Assembly (NCBI RefSeq): GCF_964204645.1
Contig: NC_134027.1
Coordinates: forward strand, 9,350,485-9,414,484
Reading direction: 5' to 3'
Length of the DNA stretch: 64,000 bases
From: Tubulanus polymorphus
Lineage: Eukaryota > Nemertea > Palaeonemertea > Tubulaniformes > Tubulanidae
In this document: in pieces, positions 11,901 through 23,048 of the stretch
How the letters are laid out: every line of letters begins with the position of its first letter
How positions within the stretch are numbered: the first letter of the stretch is position 1
The notes under the pieces: generated by a model
What the model was told of the DNA's origin: nothing
Databases searched by the model: none
Seen by the model: the letters and a program-made list of their open reading frames with translations, nothing else
Program-made: the position numbers and the translations under genes

Positions 11901-14900
11901 AAAATCATTGAAATCATTACGGCTTAGTTTTACAAACATCAGTGATATCGTTGTTCAAATTTAAGTAGTTTTGTCATGTTTCCTCAGTTTGGTTGTTAAA
12001 TATCCGGGTTTGATAAAATCTCAAAGTGGTTCGTTCTGTAGTGATTACTGTATTGACAAGATATGCAAAATGACACGGTAATCGTAGCATTGATGTGTTC
12101 TTTCTTATAGACAAATTTTCTTCCTTTGATAGTAGGAACTGTCGAATTAACTGCGAAAACCATATGAGGACCTTTGTATTTCATTCCTTTCGACAAAAAT
12201 CTTAGCTTCAAATTCAATAGCTTATGAGGAGCCATATGCCGAGGCTGATTTTCTGATATGTCATGTAAACCAATCAGGTCTGGACCATTGGATATTGGCA
12301 TTTGATGCGATCACTGTTGTGGCCTCAATTTCTATGCTAATTACTTGGCGTATGTGTTGATCTATCTGGTATTGACACCTACTACTCGGTTTTCTCTGGG
12401 TTGCCTGCTGTAAACGTGTCTTGTCTTCAGGGGTTCGGATTTTGCATTTACCAAAGCTTGCTATCATGAAGTTGGCGAAACCTCTTTGTTGTTCTCTTAA
12501 TCACATATTCTTACGTACATTCATGAAACATTTGAAATATAAATATGAATGATGAAATCAGTTTCTACAACGATACCAAATTTCGAATTTATCGCAGTTG
12601 TTTCATGAAGTCATGATTAAAGTAGATATTTTGATATCAGGGCAGATGGTTCTTCAAAGTCCATGTATACTTATTACAGATGTACTTGATAAAGAGGGTA
12701 TATCTGTCCCTTGCACTGGCTAACCAGACAGGCCATTGTTATCAAACTAAATTTGTCTAAATGCCTCTTCAAGTCGAGATGGGTCGATTTGCTTACCGTT
12801 AAATGATAATTGTAAGGCTTGATAAAATGACAGATTTTTTTCTGATATGCTAGGTCTGTTCGTGTGCATATTCCACCACCTGATACCTGAGCTATGAAAT
12901 ATGAACTAATTCGGTGTCATTTGGTGCGCCCCGATTGATAATAGAGTCATAGGGAGGTCATTAAGATTTATCAAATTGAATGCTCAGACTGATCATATGG
13001 AAGGATTACGTAGACATAAATGAAAAAAACTACCGCATATGAATAGCTTCAAGTGCTATATATATAATATATGTAAAAAGATCACTTAGCCAGACATCAA
13101 TTAAAAAGTAGGATGTGTGTTATGTTTGATACTAAAGCTGAGATGCAATAGTTGTAAGCATCAGAGTCGCCTCCCTTGTTTCGTGATTTATGTGGGCACT
13201 GGTAATAGCTGAATTTTAATCCTATTAAAGACATTTGGTAGTACAAAAAAGTAATGGCCTATTCAGTATCGAGCTAGGCCCATTTTGTCCCAGTCTGATA
13301 TTTAATACCATTTTTAACTACAACTACACGCTTTCTCATGACAAAAATTTAGTGAAGATGCTTTGAGAACATGCAAAGTTACCCTCGAACAACTTGAATA
13401 GCGGTACATTTATTTATAGAATAACCTCTTGAACCTGAAATTCAACCCATTCTCTATTAGAACACCACAAGACATATATCCATCAAATAGTTGTCGGAAT
13501 GTTTATTTCAGAATTACTTGAAGAATATAATAAGATGTTGTATATAGAGGTTCACGAGTCATCCAGAGTTCGAATATCTTTCTGCAAATAAGAAAACAAT
13601 ATCCGCAATCATATAGAGTTGATTTGGTCCAGCCCAAATTGGCCCGTATCAGGCCTAATAAGAGGGCACGTTCACTTGATACTAAACAATGCCGTGACAA
13701 AGCAAAGTTAATCAGCAAAGTTAATCGCAACTTTTTGACCCGTGCTGAAATTTGGTTCTGGCCTGTTTTTAAAAAATTTTTTTGGGTCGGGACTAATTTG
13801 GCGCAGGCTAAACAGGCACAGGCCCATTTGACACCTGTATGAATGGCCAAATGGCGTGTGTGATTGCGGCTATAGGATCCATTGCTAGAATTAGCTACCC
13901 CTCATGAAATGTTTAAGATTTTTAAAAAGGAAAATGCCTTGTAGCGAAGTGACGCTCATTTATTTTGTATGATACGGATTAATATAGCGTTGGAGTTTTT
14001 TTAGGTTTTTTATGGCAGTTTGAATTTATCCTGTGGCACTGTTCTTAAAGTTCCCTGGTTGAGATTTCTTCATATCATTAACAGGTATCCTAACGGCTAT
14101 AAATGCGATGAACGTGCGATGGGCGACACGAATTCAGGATCTGTTCACGGCTGCTAAATTACTAGCATTGGTAATACTTATAGGAACTGGGCTTGTAATG
14201 ATATGTATGGGTAAGTAATGGTGTTGGAGAAAGTTTGAATTCTGAGACGATGCCAAATTCTTTTGACAAATTTAATATGTGATAAACTGAAACATTTTGC
14301 TTGAAAATATGGGAAAAAAATCCACTGAATGAGAACATATGAAGGAAAAGTTTCCTCTAAGGAACTAGACGTATTGGCCCCACTCCGCGCGGTGGCGCCA
14401 CCCCGCGGGATTTAGGCGAAGCAGCAGAACACAAACACGGCCACTCTCTCAATTTTCAATGATAGAAATCGTGTGTGCATTTCAATTATTTCGGCTGTTA
14501 GGGTTTTAAGGCACAATATAAGTTGATGATGTGATATGGCAAAAACACTGAAATGTGCGTAGTTGCGTAACTATTTGCAGTGAATTGCAGACGGAACATG
14601 AAGCCTGAACGGCCGTTTAAAAAAAATTATACCAATCGCAATTGTAAAATAAAAATGAGATAGAACCTAAGTTAAAATTCTGGCCATTTCTAAAATGTTA
14701 TTAATTATTATTACTAATTTTTAGTCAGTGCGGAACGTTTAGTTTTCCAACAATAATGAGGGGTGGTAGGTAGTCATGCAATTCAAGTCATCATTTATTA
14801 CACGTTACTACCGTGTTGTTGAAAATCTCGCGAGTCCTGGACCAAACCCCAATGAACAATGTGATCTGTGTGCTGGCCACAAGTGTGCTGGCCACAAATG

Positions 14901-17900
14901 CACACAGATCACACTACACTACCCATTACACACTCCAGTACCCACAGCTTTCATATATCCATCCAAATATTAAGTGGCTTTCTTCCTGGGTTATACGTGT
15001 ATATGGACAACCAGAGTGGGTGGACAGATCTTATATTGCACAATGAGCCACCAACTGAAATTTTAACTGACCACCTTAGTTTTTGTAGATCTGTCTAGAC
15101 CGTGAAATATTCCACAAAGGGCAAATTTGCTCAGCTTAGTTTTATGGCAAGTGCAGTTCAGTAGACCGTTTTATCCATTCTGAATAAGATCTCCATTATT
15201 CAGACTATAGTCTAGTACCAAATGGCAAAAAAACGGACTGAAAAATTGGCCAATATGTTAGCTTTACATGAGATTGCAATGATTTCTGCAAAGGTTGGCT
15301 CTAATTTGGATGATGCAAAGCCACTGACTAAATCGTCAAAACCTCAAGTCAAAAGGGGCAGCTCCTATTTGATTTGTTCCTTTAAACTAAATGTTGTCCT
15401 GATGATTTTGTAGGACATACCCACTACTTTGAAAATGCTTTTGAGGGTACTACAACTGATGTTAAAAAGGCATCGCTGGCCCTCTACTCAGGATTATTTG
15501 CTTATGCTGGATGGTAAGTAGAGCTATTATTTGTACAATTAGTCTTCGCTGTAGCTTGAAATTTGATTATTGTTTTTTAACGTGTGGCTTTGTTGCTTTA
15601 ACGACATCATTTGGAACAATTGATGTAGCCGAATTTTAGCTGCGGCTACTCTGCTATTACTATACTACATTGTAAAACATGTGCTATAAATCTAATGAAC
15701 ATATTCAACCGCAGTTCTTCATCCTTACTGTGGATGACACTTCACACTTCTGAGACAACCAGACAAACAGAAGAAAGCATGTTCAAACTTTATTCAGCAT
15801 AGTAGACTGAAGACTACCTTATGTGGAATGACAAACCTAAGTTAAATTGTCATGCTTTCATACATTATTCCAGTCACAATAGGTTATTGCCGATTGTTAA
15901 AATAGTTCAGCTTTTTCCGTTATTCGTTAAACCCTCCAAAAGGCCAAATAAGTGCATTTCTTTATTCGAGAGTGTGTCCAACAAATGCTTGCATTTTTGG
16001 CCCATGCCATATTAGGCCAGGAACACCTGTTCACACCTGTGCCAAATCGTCTCTGCCGGTTTTTGACCATGAACGAACAAGTCAATACATATCAATCCTG
16101 TCTTCGACACTTACTTTGGTTGAATTTGCGAAAGTGAGTCTGGCAAGGAAATCAAACGGCGAAGAAAAACAATTCAACTTGTTGACCCTTAGTTCTTATC
16201 TGGCTATCCCTTAAACGGTTCGATCAGTGATCGCCACCAGACTAACGTGCAAACCTTTTAGGAGCTATAGCCTATGTATAAAAAGCTTTTTGAAATACAT
16301 TTTCATTTATACGACGGTACTCTGAAAGCTGAGGGTAAGAAAAAATTAGGGTGATAATATTTAAAGCCACATCAAAGCCCTTAAAGCCCTTAGGGCTTCT
16401 TGTTTTATGATATCTCATGTAATATAGAAAATGTTTAACCACTTAAGTGAATTGTTGTGGAAGTGATATGAATGACGAATTGCCTTCATTTGCTGAAGTA
16501 TGGTAAAGTAGGCTGTTGTGGAAGATTTTCTGAAAATTTCGTCTCAAGGTTGTTGGTTTATGTTTCATTTCAATGCGGTTAGGTTTCACAATATTCTGCG
16601 TAATCTTTCTCGCAACATGTCTAGAAAGCTACGCAAATTCTTGTTTAGACACTTAAAACTTTTTTGAAGGAAAGATTAATGATTGTTTTCCGATTGATAA
16701 GATGTATTGCACCTCTCCTGGTTAACGTGCCCATCATGAGCTAGTGAATTGCCAATTGAACCTGGCATTTTAAAAGTTTCTCAAATTCTGAGGAACTCTC
16801 TCTCTTTCGTTAACCAACTGCCATCAACAGAATCTATGTGTATGGTCATTGTAGTCTAGTAGTCTGATGTAATACATATATGACATTGTTGAATTTCAAA
16901 GATATACAGTTTATTTCAATATAATGAATGCCAGCTGGTGCTAAGTGTGTAGGTGATATTTAATATCCAAGGTGATATGTAAGCTGGTGCGAAACGTGAC
17001 TTCGTGACGCAATCTGATTGAACTACGTTACAGGATAAGACTTTGTTGATTTATTCATTTCATATTTTAGAACTCAGATGATAGCCGCAATCACACGAGC
17101 ATTTTTGGCCGAAAATATGACTTACTTCACTTAGTTTAAGCATTGTTGTTTAGTATGGAGTGAGTGGTTTACGTGTGAACAAGCTCTCTAAATGGGCCAA
17201 ATTTGACTCGGACCTGATCCGTGCCAATTTGGCCCGGGCCAAATCATCACCATATGGTTGATCACGGCTAGTATGAACTCTAGTCTCTCGTAGTGGGATT
17301 GATTTCCATATTAACTCATTTGAATCGTTGTTGATATGAAAATCGTCATGTGCTATAAAATACATCGACCTATCTTGCACACATTTTTGTATGCTTGACT
17401 TGAACACAGTCACACCGCAAAAACTGATTTATCTCTATAATCTTGTCATCTATTAGGAATCACATGACTGGCGATTATAAAAACTATGTTCGGCTTCGCG
17501 GGGAAGGCCATCAACGTTAATTGTGCTTTTTTTTTTAAATGACAAATGGAATCGTGAAATTTATGCGTTTTTGATCATAATCGCGAATGCCTCCGTAATT
17601 GGGGCGATTCATGTATCAATTTAGCGCTGCGCCGCAGGAGGAATTAGATAAATCAGTCTAGTGTTGGTTTTGATAATAAATTGTCGAGAGTAATTTGATC
17701 CAAAAGTTTACAGTAGTACATTTTCATATCTCGTGTTGTCTCAAGTTTATCTTCAAATTCACGTCAATGATAATTATTTCTGAATGATTAAGGTCGTCTC
17801 GTATCTTATCGTTAACTCAAAAACTTGTTGAGATAAAATCGTCACATTTGCATGTCAGGTGGTTTCGCGTGGCATGAAGATGAATTCGATGAATGCATTC

Positions 17901-20900
17901 GAGATGGCTGAGTAGTCACCGTGGCTATATATTCTTGGAATCTTAGAAAAATGTACATTTTACTCTGTAACTGGATTTTTGTTTATGTAGGGTATTCATA
18001 TATTACGTATAGGTAGTATTCATGTATCAATAGTCAATATACCATCCAAGATGGCTATGTGGTGGCCATCTTTGATTAAAAAAATGTTGGCCTGTAACAT
18101 TGAATTTATTTCATAAGCAATGATTTCTCCAATGAATTGATTCATTTTTTGTGAATAACTGATGAAAAACCAAAGCAATTAAAAAAGAAACCAATGTTAT
18201 TGCTTGGTTTTTATTGGGATGTCCGGGAATGTGCTTGCGCTTGCAAGGCAGTTTCTGATTCGATTTCTGACCACTAATGTTAAGAAAGCCATCTTAATTA
18301 TGTCTGATAATTATTCCTGATGGATAAGCTTGCTTTATCATGTCTAAGACACGCACAAGTTCGTGCAAAAAGCATTATAATCTGTTTGTGGATAGAGAAA
18401 AAAGGTATGTAACTATTCAGGATGCGCAGAAATAAGATTGGATAACAACCAAATGGGTTGGATCTGCCTGAAAGCTTGAATGCAATAAGGTCTATCAATA
18501 ACACTATGAAGTGTGTTATCAAGATACAACATATTTATTCTTATGTGATGACGATATATTTTTCCTTTGATAGAAATCGTACAAAATCTTTAGTTTTGAG
18601 TAGGTTTAAATTGTATCTACAGTTTTCTATTTGTGGAAATTGCCCCTAAACTGCTCTGTTCAAAAATCAAAATTAACTGAACTGGTATTCAGGTTTTGAT
18701 GGATGGTTTTGGAAAGGTTGAGGATTTTCATGCCATTACACCTATTTCTCATCCATGAGTGGGGAACACTGGTGTTCCTGCAATTTAACCTAAAAAAGGC
18801 ATCCAATACGCGGCTTGTATCAAATGTTAAATCGTTATACACTATTATCAAATGAATTGATAAGAATAGCTTCATAACAGGACAGTAACATGTGGACAGA
18901 TGTATGCATATGATTTTGTATACCGCTATAGCCAATCTACAGCTGTTATGTACTACAAACACGTGTTGGCGCCATTTTTGTGCATTTTCACAGCTTTTCT
19001 AAAAATGATGTCGCCATAAATTTCTGTCCGTTAGTGCTCATCGACAGAAAAAAGTATCTAAAAGATAGACGCAAATTGGGAATCCTCCCAATTTTCAAAT
19101 AGCTTGTGAACGAAAAGGCTACAAAAAAAAGAATTGCATTCATTCCTTATGGTATCTTTTCAGGAATTTCCTCAACTTTGTTACCGAAGAATTAAAAGAT
19201 CCATTTGTAAATCTACCGCGAGCTATTTATATCAGTATACCGATCGTGACGTCAATCTACTGTCTAGCAAATGTAGCCTACTTCAGCGTATTGTCCAAAT
19301 ATGACATCATGGAATCAACAGCAGTGGCAGTTGTTAGTATAAAATACTATTGAATTTATTCTAAAAATATCAGAACCCACTATTCTGCAGATATATATCA
19401 GTATCTATTATTTTGATTATGATTAACGTATATGCCTTAAAATTTACAGTCGTTTGGTGGTAAAGTGTTCTCATTCATGGCATGGATAATACCAGTTTTT
19501 GTATCGCTATCCTGTTTCGGAAGTGTGAACGGTCTGCTGTTTACCTCAGGAAGGTATGTACCGGTAATTCGATGACTCGTGTGTGTGCAAGTGTCAATAT
19601 TTACATGTTGATACCAAGTAAGGAGGTAGTTTACTGAAGGTTTCATTTCAGGCCCGGTTAAATGAGGCAATTTGTATCAAAAATTCCACCCTAGTGTGTT
19701 GAACAACAGGAATACCACTATAGTGCGCCTACACTGCGGCGCTGTGTATCGTTAGTTACAAGTATTTCACTATGTTTGACACGTGCTGCCATTTTTCAAG
19801 AGAGATAATTACTAATTACATCAATACACCGCAGTGCGGTGTACTAGCAAAATCTATCACTGATTTATTCACCGCACTGCGGTGTAGACGCACTGAAAGG
19901 GTTAAACTGAAAAAACTCTAAAAAAGAGTTACAATACTAACTATACCTACATGTCGAGCAGTCTATACCAACTGTAAAATATCATAATAATTCTCTATGT
20001 GCTTGTTCGTGGAATTATTTCAGGCTATTTTTCGTCGGTGGACGCGAAGGTCATCTGCCTGGATTCTTGTCAATGATTCACCTACGGCGTTATACTCCGA
20101 TGCCGGCTCTGCTGTTTACTGTAAGTGTCAACTAATGAACGATTTCATCGAACATATTTCAGGTTATTCTTCGTCGGAGCTAGAGAGGGCCATTTGCCGG
20201 CCGCGTTGGCCATGATCCACGTGCGTCGTTGCACGCCGATGGCCGCCTTACTGTTCACTGTAAGTCATTCGGATTCAGGAGTGAGGACTTGAGCTGCCGG
20301 CTTGCTTAACGTGCAGCATCACTCGCCTTGGGTCCTGTAATGATCATTGCTGCATGAATTTCTAACGGATAGTACAGTATTGTCATAGATTGCATGCAGA
20401 ACCCTATGCCTGAAATTTGCATTTGATAGTTTCGTGCCGTTTTCAACTAGGAGAACAAACTTGTACTAGCATGAAACCGAAGACCCTATGGGCATACTTA
20501 ACGACCGTGATTACCATTCAGAATGACTGTTTTGATGATATTCAGTGTAATGACTGTGACAGATTTTCACATGATATTCACTACGCGTTAATTATGCTTG
20601 CATTTTGTGTATGAATTCCATCCTTTGGGATGCATGATTAATCAAAAATGTTTTGAAACCATGAATGTATCATATTCCTTAGTATCCATGTATTGGTAAT
20701 AGAGGGAGTTAGTGCTGCTACTGCTATGAATACTGGTTATTAGCCTAGTTAGTTCCAAAAACCTAGCATCCTACTGGGTTAAGCTAGATTTCATGGATTT
20801 GACCCTCCTATATGAAATATGGTATAGCATTGATCCATGCAACCACTTAACAACCAGTGTGATAATTCACCCTTATGTCCAAAAACCGACTTTACTTTTT

Positions 20901-21548
20901 CCTTTTTTAGGGTTTGATGTCTCTTATCATGTTGACATCGGGTGAAATATTTGCGCTATTAAACTATATGAGTTTTGCGCAGTGGCTGTCAGTCGGAGCG
21001 TCGATCGCTGGTATGGTATATTTAAGATACAAACGTCCAGAAATGAAACGGCCAATTAAGGTAATTACTGTAACATTAAATCCAGCTTAATTATCACGAG
21101 AGACTCGTCATTTGAATTGTCTGTAGGTTTCTAATGTTGATTACTTTTTCGTTGCAGTACCCGCTTATCATACCGATTTTGTTCCTGTTAGCCGTACTGT
21201 TCTTGCTGATAGTTCCATTATTTGCTGCTCCACGCGATACTGGAATTGGCCTACTAATAATATGCTCTGGTATCCCTGTTTACTGGCTAGGTGTCAGTTG
21301 GAAACGAAAACCGAAAGCCTTCACTAGATTTGTCGGTAAGTTTGTTATACAATATCGAAAATTCAAATGTACATGATATATTGAGAATAAGTGAGAATTG
21401 TTGTTTCTCCCTTGAAGAATTTGCCAGAAGACTGCATTCCATAGCATGGATAATTTGCTGAACCGAGAATGTTATTTTTTGTGAACTTTCAGATAAAGCG
21501 ACAAAAAGATTACAGCAATTGTTACTGGTAGTTCCTCAAGAAGATTAG
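8983..21548 (+). CDS. SLC7A8-like: LAT-type large neutral amino-acid transporter light chain (SLC7A5/SLC7A8 family)
   Basis: Exons: 8983-9174, 10230-10388, 10557-10692, 14085-14210, 15414-15513, 19164-19332, 19450-19553, then either 20024-20120 (8a) or 20163-20259 (8b), 20911-21060, 21158-21335, 21493-21548. All have GT-AG borders and closing phases; total 488 aa, close to the family length. It is the 12-helix light chain of a heteromeric exchanger at the plasma membrane. TM1 carries the substrate-binding [10 protein letters not shown]. The extracellular loop between TM3 and TM4 has PFFPGC, whose Cys147 matches the residue that disulphide-bonds the SLC3A2 (4F2hc) heavy chain. Also present are [15 protein letters not shown], the LSCFGSVNG of TM8 and a C-terminus LLLVVPQED like LAT1. 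[13 protein letters not shown] is especially close to LAT2. The start is supported by a short hydrophilic N-terminus before KITLVNGV. Vertebrate LAT1 and LAT2 are probably co-orthologues. Confidence 0.93.
10693..14084 (+). other. transporter intron 3
   Basis: A 3.4-kb intron from ATAT|GTAAGT to AACAG|GTATCC. It contains the TIR element at 13601-13871 and low-complexity AT stretches. Open frames of up to 101 codons near 11996-12467 (minus) show no recognisable domain or splice context. Confidence 0.7.
13601..13871. mobile_element. TIR element, GGCCCGGGCC-type family (copy 2)
   Basis: About 271 bp with inverted ends ATCCGCAATCATA and AGCCGCAATCACA. Inside are several GGCCC/GGGCC-containing blocks such as CAGCCCAAATTGGCCCG. 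Open frames of 72 and 115 codons overlap on opposite strands and reflect the repeat rather than a gene. It lies in a transporter intron. Confidence 0.55.
15264..15357 (+). repeat. 94-bp repeated coding-like block, copy 1
   Basis: It matches 25678-25771 at 92 of 94 positions. The frame starting at ATG 15222 ([19 protein letters not shown]) reads [20 protein letters not shown] across the block. Both differences between copies are synonymous in this frame. It lies in transporter intron 4 but is not part of the transporter. The family is not recognised; it may be part of a mobile-element ORF. Confidence 0.6.
15514..19163 (+). other. transporter intron 5
   Basis: A 3.65-kb intron between GGATG|GTAAGT and TTTTCAG|GAATTTC. 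It contains the TIR element at 17083-17269 and otherwise unremarkable AT-rich sequence. I see no exon or RNA gene in it. Confidence 0.65.
17083..17269. mobile_element. TIR element, GGCCCGGGCC-type family (copy 3)
   Basis: Left end AGCCGCAATCACACGAGCA; right end the complement of AGCCGTGATCAACCA. The interior contains GCCAATTTGGCCCGGGCC, shared with the copy at 6162-6244. Confidence 0.55.
19718..19905. mobile_element. MITE with CACCGCAGTGCGGTG ends, in transporter intron 7
   Basis: Left end AGTGCGCCTACACTGCGGCG (about 19720). The right end at about 19896, read on the other strand, is AGTGCGTCTACACCGCAGTG. An internal ACACCGCAGTGCGGTGTA palindrome lies near 19829. It sits about 120 bp upstream of exon 8a. 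Confidence 0.6.
20024..20120 (+). CDS. transporter alternative exon 8a
   Basis: A 97-nt exon with acceptor TTATTTCAG and donor ACT|GTAAGT. With the split Arg codon from exon 7 it encodes residues 329-361: the cytoplasmic end of TM8, the intracellular loop and the start of TM9 ([13 protein letters not shown], then [18 protein letters not shown]). GREGHLP and LSMIH resemble LAT1. Copy 8b follows after 42 bases. Confidence 0.9.
20163..20259 (+). CDS. transporter alternative exon 8b
   Basis: A second 97-nt exon with acceptor ATATTTCAG and donor ACT|GTAAGT, in the same phase as 8a. It encodes [13 protein letters not shown] then [18 protein letters not shown], identical to 8a at 25 of 32 full codons. 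The GAREGHLP and LAMIHV+RCTP pattern is that of vertebrate LAT2. The substitutions are conservative and the frame is intact, so it does not look like a dead copy. Confidence 0.9.
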
Positions 21549-22743
21549 AGACCGGTATATCATCATAAGCACCATCTCAACATACAACCTAGACGTAAAG
21601 AATGTGCAATGCAAAATGTCAGTTGAAATTCGGATCTGTCTTCTCCCATAATGGAAAAAAGGCATCAATTTTTATAAGACCTACTGATGTCAACATTCAG
21701 GATTATGATATGTCAAGGTGCCTTTATCAACTACTGATTCCGTGCTCAGGATTTCGGGCTAAAGAGCTTTTTTCATCGATGCTTTGTATGTCTTGTTTCC
21801 AAACTTTGCATATACATGTACCTTGTCCGCGGAGCATTACGTGATTGAAATGATGCATTTAAAATCTATAGGTGAAGATTTTTTCGAAGAAAATGCATGT
21901 GGCAGTCTATTTCATATGTTTGTAAAAGATTCTCATCTTGCATAATATAGCAGTAACTGACACATACAAGATTTGTTAGTAGGAATTATATTTGGTTTCG
22001 AATCATTCATCTGTAGTATAGAGTTCAACGAACCGGGTGATTATCAATGATAATGAAACAAAGGAATCTCATTCATTCACATCTTATTTTTTCTGGAAGA
22101 GCACCTTTTCCGTCGCTATTTTGAGTTTCAAGTCAAAGCTCTAAAAAGTTACCCAATAAGCCTGCCATGTATGTTGATATATACTTTAAGAAATAATTGC
22201 GAGTGACAACGATATTCATTTTCAAATATTTATGCCAAGATCAATTTTACCTAGGTTAACTTATGTGAGGGTTATGCGAATGTATTATGCCAGGGGAATG
22301 AGCCAACATATTGTAATAAATGGAATGTTTATATGATCGTGTGTATTTATGTGATAATCATATTTTTGAATGAGTTGATAATTTTTTTAAAGAAGATTAT
22401 TGCACCGAGCGAACTTTCATACTACAGGTATTTATAAGTATGATAGCGTGCTAGATTATTGGTGATAGGATTTCTAGCTATGCTTCGATCCTGCTGTGGA
22501 ACTTCACAAATTGAACTAGTTCCATTCGATAAATGTTTCTGCTGTGCCTTGAATCAAGATATAGCTTTTGAGATATAGGAATTTTCTTTGAGCTAAAATT
22601 CAAAGATTTCATTTTAGACTCTTATCAATCAATGCCAACTTTGTAAGAATAACCTGGTCACAAAGTTGTTACGCTGATAGTATAAGTGTGTTATGATGAT
22701 AATATATGTGTTAAGTTAATAAATGTTAAAGACATATGCCTAT

Positions 22744-23048
22744 GCAGGGGCGGGCCGATGATTTTGCCGATGATTATATTTTTGAAAATGTACTTGTGAT
22801 CAACTATGAAACAACTGCGTCTACAACATTATAATCCGTAACATTTGTAAATGAAGTGTCTCGATCGACCTGAATCATGATACTGGAAAATTATCAGTCT
22901 CAAATAGCCCCAGAGCCTTCAAAATCCAACCATTTAAAAAAGATTTCTGCGAGGAAGACCCTTGAGCCCCTTGAAAAAAATTGGCATGAATCTTTCTCGT
23001 AGTTAACGCCTTGTGGCGTCAGTCGACTTGCTTCCACCGGCCCCTGCT
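22744..23048. mobile_element. hAT-like MITE
   Basis: About 305 bp with a left end GCAGGGGCGGGCCGAT. The right end, read on the other strand, is GCAGGGGCCGGTGGAAG. The flanking octamers (TGCCTATG and CTGCGATG) look like a decayed 8-bp target duplication. No transposase. Confidence 0.5.

Noticed and set aside
11996-12467. Two minus-strand frames (101 and 68 codons) in transporter intron 3.
   Set aside because: No recognisable motif, no splice context, AT-rich composition.
14862-14900. Cys/His repeat ([12 protein letters not shown]) suggesting a zinc-binding peptide.
   Set aside because: Produced by a 15-bp DNA microduplication (GTGCTGGCCACAA) with no supporting gene context.
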